Source: Pelagibius sp037652055 (GTDB lineage: Bacteria > Pseudomonadota > Alphaproteobacteria > Kiloniellales > Kiloniellaceae). Taken from it: a stretch of DNA of 64,000 nucleotides. This document shows positions 61,571-64,000 of this stretch, in pieces. Within the stretch, counting starts at the first letter, position 1. The number at the start of each line of letters is the position of its first letter. The notes beneath the pieces are model-generated. The model had not been told where the DNA came from. It ran no database searches and was given only the letters and a program-made list of their open reading frames with translations. Location of the stretch: NCBI RefSeq assembly GCF_037652055.1, contig NZ_JBBKAH010000002.1, positions 186,001 to 250,000 of the forward strand, in the 5' to 3' direction. The position numbers were made by a program, and so were the translations under genes.

Positions 61571-62017
61571 ATGACGGCAAGCCCTCCTCGCGTGGAAATC
61601 TTCACCGACGGCGCCTGCTCCGGCAATCCGGGACCGGGCGGCTGGGGCGCGGTGCTGCGCTATGGCGACGCGGAAAAGGACATCTACGGCGGCGAGAAGG
61701 CGACCACCAACAACCGCATGGAGATGATGGCCGCGATCGCCGCACTGGAGGCGCTGAAACGCCCCTCCACCGTCGACCTCTACACCGACAGCAACTATCT
61801 GCGCGACGGCATCATGAAGTGGATCCACGGCTGGAAGCGCAACGGCTGGAAGACGGCAGCCAAGCAGCCGGTGAAAAACGTCGACCTCTGGCAGCGCCTG
61901 GAAACGGCCCTGGAACGCCACGACGTCACCTGGCACTGGGTGAAGGGCCATTCCGGCCATCCGGAGAACGAGCGGGCCGACGCCCTGGCCCGCGCCGGCG
62001 TGGAAAGCGTGCGCTGA
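61571..62017 (+). CDS. rnhA: Ribonuclease HI
   Basis: 148 residues. The catalytic D-E-D-D set is in IFTDGACSGNPGPGGWG, MEMMAAI, LYTDSNYL and GHPENERADALA. Start ATG 61571, two bases after thrB stop, shows coupling. Complements the type 2 enzyme at 33052. Confidence 0.96.
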   Translation: MTASPPRVEIFTDGACSGNPGPGGWGAVLRYGDAEKDIYGGEKATTNNRMEMMAAIAALEALKRPSTVDLYTDSNYLRDGIMKWIHGWKRNGWKTAAKQPVKNVDLWQRLETALERHDVTWHWVKGHSGHPENERADALARAGVESVR

Positions 62018-62080
62018 CCCGCTCCGCCTCGACGCAGCGGGCCGGGCCGCCCGCCCCTGCGACAAATTGTCTCTCTATCA

Positions 62081-62116
62081 CATTGAATTAACGGCGAAAA
62101 TTGCCGCAGATCAATG
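62081..62116. promoter_or_regulatory. Stem-loop upstream of the beta-barrel gene
   Basis: CATTGA (62081-62086) pairs with TCAATG (62111-62116), with an inner CGGC/GCCG stem. It is AT-rich and about 125 bases before the ATG at 62240; it might be a regulator site or an rnhA terminator without U-run. Confidence 0.3.
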
Positions 62117-62239
62117 TCGGCAGCGGACCGCTCTGCTGTACTCCCCGCGGCCTGCGGATCACGAGCGGGTAGGGACTCCGAAGGCCACAACAGCACCCGC
62201 AACGGGTGCCGCGAATGGGCATCAATAGGAGATTCCGAT

Positions 62240-63178
62240 ATGAAGAGGGTACCCGCGCACAGGCGCCGCATGGCCGGCCTGGCTTTGCTCCTGGCTGCCG
62301 CCGCACCGCTGCCGGCCGCCGCCGAGGATGGCTTTCTCGGCCTGGACTGGAACGGTTCGCTGGGCGAAGGCCGCCACAGCCGCTACGTGCCGCCGCTGAC
62401 CAACCCAGTGTTCAACGAGACGCCGTACATCACCACCGAGGCGCGCGGCATCTACATGTACAACGAGATTCCCGACGGCGACGACTTCGTCACCGACGGC
62501 GGCAATATCCATCTGGGCGCCCTGCAGCTGCGTGTCGCGCTGACCGAGCGCCTGGGCTTCATCGCCACGAAGGACGGCTACGCGGACGCCAACTTCAACG
62601 AGGTGCTGGACGACGAAAGCGGCTTCGCCAACATCGCCTTCGGCCTCAAGTATGCGATCCTTTCGGATCCCGAGAGCGAGTCCATCCTGACCGCCGGCCT
62701 GCGCTACGAACTGCCGATCGCGGGCCTGGAAACCGGCGGCATCGAACTGCAGGGCCACGGCAACGGGTTCATCAACCCCTTCGTCACCGGTGCGACGACC
62801 TTCGGCGACCTTGGACTGCAGGCCAGCCTCGGCGCCAACGTCGCCCTCGACACCGAGGTCGACACCTCGATCCTGCACTACTCGCTGCACGCAGACTACG
62901 AGGTCTTCGAGAACTTCTTTCCGCTGATCGAGGTGAACGGCTTCACGCCGATCGACCACGGCAACCGCCTGACCGGCGCGCTGGGCAAGCTGGACGGCAT
63001 CGACCTGCTGAACTTCGGCAGCGACGACCGCGGCACCACGGTGACCCTGGGCGGCGGCTTCCGCTACCGCTTCACCGACAATGTGCAGATCGGCGTCGGC
63101 GCGGAAACGCCGATCACCGACAAGGAAGACACCATCATGGAGTACCGCGTCTACGGCGATGTCGTGCTGTCGTTCTAG
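62240..63178 (+). CDS. Predicted outer membrane beta-barrel protein
   Basis: 312 residues with a clear signal peptide (AGLALLLAAAAPLPAAAED, cleavage after AAA near residue 28). The mature part alternates polar and hydrophobic residues, with strands such as LGFIATKDGYADANF and TVTLGGGFRYRFTDN, and ends in Phe (VVLSF), as outer membrane barrels do. It may be a transporter of the MetA-pathway-type group, but this is uncertain. AGGAGA lies seven bases before the ATG. Confidence 0.82.
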   Translation: MKRVPAHRRRMAGLALLLAAAAPLPAAAEDGFLGLDWNGSLGEGRHSRYVPPLTNPVFNETPYITTEARGIYMYNEIPDGDDFVTDGGNIHLGALQLRVALTERLGFIATKDGYADANFNEVLDDESGFANIAFGLKYAILSDPESESILTAGLRYELPIAGLETGGIELQGHGNGFINPFVTGATTFGDLGLQASLGANVALDTEVDTSILHYSLHADYEVFENFFPLIEVNGFTPIDHGNRLTGALGKLDGIDLLNFGSDDRGTTVTLGGGFRYRFTDNVQIGVGAETPITDKEDTIMEYRVYGDVVLSF

Positions 63179-63201
63179 ACCGCAAAACACGGCGAAACGC
63201 G

Positions 63202-63229
63202 AACGGCGGCTCTCGCGAGCCGCCGTTTT
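63202..63229. terminator. Bidirectional terminator
   Basis: Perfect 11-bp stem AACGGCGGCTC/GAGCCGCCGTT around TCGC, with A-rich and T-rich flanks, between the convergent barrel and peroxiredoxin genes. Confidence 0.85.
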
Positions 63230-63250
63230 GCGTTTGGCAGCACAGGGTGC

Positions 63251-63733
63251 TTACAGCGTGGCCAGCACCGACTCGGCGCTCGAGACCTCGAAGGCGCCGG
63301 GCTGTTCGACGTGCAGGCCGGTCACCGTGCCGTCGTCGACCACCATGGCAAAGCGCTGCGAGCGGATGCCGAGGCCGACGCCCGTCGCGTCGAGCTCCAG
63401 GCCGATCGCCTTGGCAAAGGTCGCGTTGCCGTCGGCCAGCATGGCCACCTTGTCGCCGACCTGCTGGTCCTTGCCCCAGGCGTCCATCACGAAGGCATCG
63501 TTCACCGCCATACAGGCAATGGTGTCGACGCCCTTGGCCTTAAAGTCACCGGCCTTCTGGACGAAACCGGGCAGGTGCTTGGCCGAGCAGGTAGGCGTGA
63601 AGGCACCCGGCACCGAGAACAGCACCACTTTCTTGCCCTTGAAGAGTTCGTCGGTGGAGATTTCCTGAATGCCCTCGTTCGTCTTGATGCGGAAGGAGGC
63701 GCTGGGAATGCGGTCGCCGACCTGAATCGTCAT
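63251..63733 (-). CDS. Peroxiredoxin, Prx5 type
   Basis: 160 residues. The peroxidatic Cys is C49 in VPGAFTPTCSAKHLPGF; the family mark VNDAFVMDAWGKDQ follows. Reduces hydroperoxides with glutathione/glutaredoxin or thioredoxin. Start ATG 63733 is chosen because MTIQVGDRIPSA is the usual N-terminus; the longer frame is not conserved-looking. Confidence 0.95.
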   Translation of the reverse strand: MTIQVGDRIPSASFRIKTNEGIQEISTDELFKGKKVVLFSVPGAFTPTCSAKHLPGFVQKAGDFKAKGVDTIACMAVNDAFVMDAWGKDQQVGDKVAMLADGNATFAKAIGLELDATGVGLGIRSQRFAMVVDDGTVTGLHVEQPGAFEVSSAESVLATL

Positions 63734-63889
63734 GAGATTTCCCCTGGATTGCCGGTCCCTATCGTAACGGGGACCTCTGGTTCTTGATTGCGGCCACTCC
63801 TCGGAAGGCCGGGGCCGCCGCTGCCCCAGAACATAGAGCGAGCGGAAAGCCATTCCAAGGTCCGCGAAGAGCCTACTCGCGGAGGGGTT

Positions 63890-64000
63890 TTAGCGACTGG
63901 CCGTCTCGTTGCGAGCGGCTTTATCGAGGGCAGACAGTACCGCCTCCGGGGTAAGGATTTCCGGCAGGGCCAGCCCTTCGGGCGCGCCGGGGCCGTAGAC
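63890..64000 (-). CDS. C-terminal end of a DsbD/ScsB-like thioredoxin-domain protein (partial)
   Basis: Only the last 36 codons are in the window. The reading VYGPGAPEGLALPEILT, followed by a helix, resembles the end of the thioredoxin-like domain of DsbD/ScsB proteins (usual form LYPPG, then VLPELLTPGIVL). The gene extends beyond base 64000. Identification is tentative because of the short length. Confidence 0.5.
   Translation of the reverse strand, partial: VYGPGAPEGLALPEILTPEAVLSALDKAARNETASR

Overview
The window is a gene-dense, high-GC stretch of chromosome from an alphaproteobacterium, most likely of the Rhodospirillales/Kiloniellales type. The evidence is a CcrM-type GAnTC DNA methyltransferase, CtrA-like TTAA-N7-TTAA boxes, an F0 ATP synthase operon with paired b' and b subunits (atpI-B-E-F'-F) separate from F1, a PAS_5-family protein, ETF-ubiquinone oxidoreductase, an HpnN-like hopanoid transporter and TRAP-TAXI transport. 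The genus cannot be fixed from sequence reading alone.

Layout. 1-9.4 kb: a partial egtB (ergothioneine synthesis), a divergent SAM methyltransferase, then two AT-richer accessory insertions separated by ordinary genes (VOC protein, AraC regulator with divergent MFS transporter, ExoD-like protein). The first insertion (2.2-4.0 kb) is a two-gene unit: a protein with two predicted winged helices and, overlapping it, a protein with a HEPN-type R-N-x5-H motif. The second (about 8.0-9.34 kb) is a single gene with an Apea/HEPN-like R-N-x3-H motif, and it lies between two perfect 21-bp direct repeats. 9.4-13.5 kb: TAXI-TRAP binding protein and fused permease, cupin, PAS_5 protein, tRNA-Gln. 13.9-27.7 kb: HpnN-like RND transporter, peptidoglycan-binding membrane protein, TPR protein with ispE, ETF-QO, a membrane protein, a type-4-like uracil-DNA glycosylase, lytic transglycosylase with moaB. 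28-30.3 kb: an iodotyrosine-deiodinase-like nitroreductase, an ArsR regulator and a divergent Old Yellow Enzyme. 30.5-38 kb: radical SAM protein, CPA2 antiporter, rnhB-ccrM, Hsp70-like protein, amtB-glnK. 38.3-44.5 kb: GAF-PAS-GGDEF diguanylate cyclase, D-threonine-aldolase-like enzyme, EamA exporter coupled to mutY, DUF721, DsbA. 44.6-50.9 kb: smc and the F0 operon, closed by a strong terminator. 51-57.8 kb: DUF421 protein, a divergent SHMT-like enzyme and gcvTHP behind a tandem glycine riboswitch. 57.8-64 kb: GFA protein, lipoprotein, dual-CDGSH protein, ispH-thrB-rnhA, a beta-barrel protein, a peroxiredoxin, and the tail of a DsbD/ScsB-like protein.

Themes. Cell-cycle control is visible in cis: four GAnTC sites in paired 10-bp spacing lead into ccrM, and exact CtrA-like boxes precede a PAS_5 gene and a lytic transglycosylase gene. 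One-carbon/glycine metabolism is joined by a riboswitch. Several extragenic palindromic repeat families are scattered between genes, and one overlaps the start of the TRAP permease. The most unusual content is the 2.2-9.4 kb accessory zone with two unrelated HEPN-like genes, a candidate small defence or toxin locus. All functional statements rest on motif recognition by eye; no database search was run.
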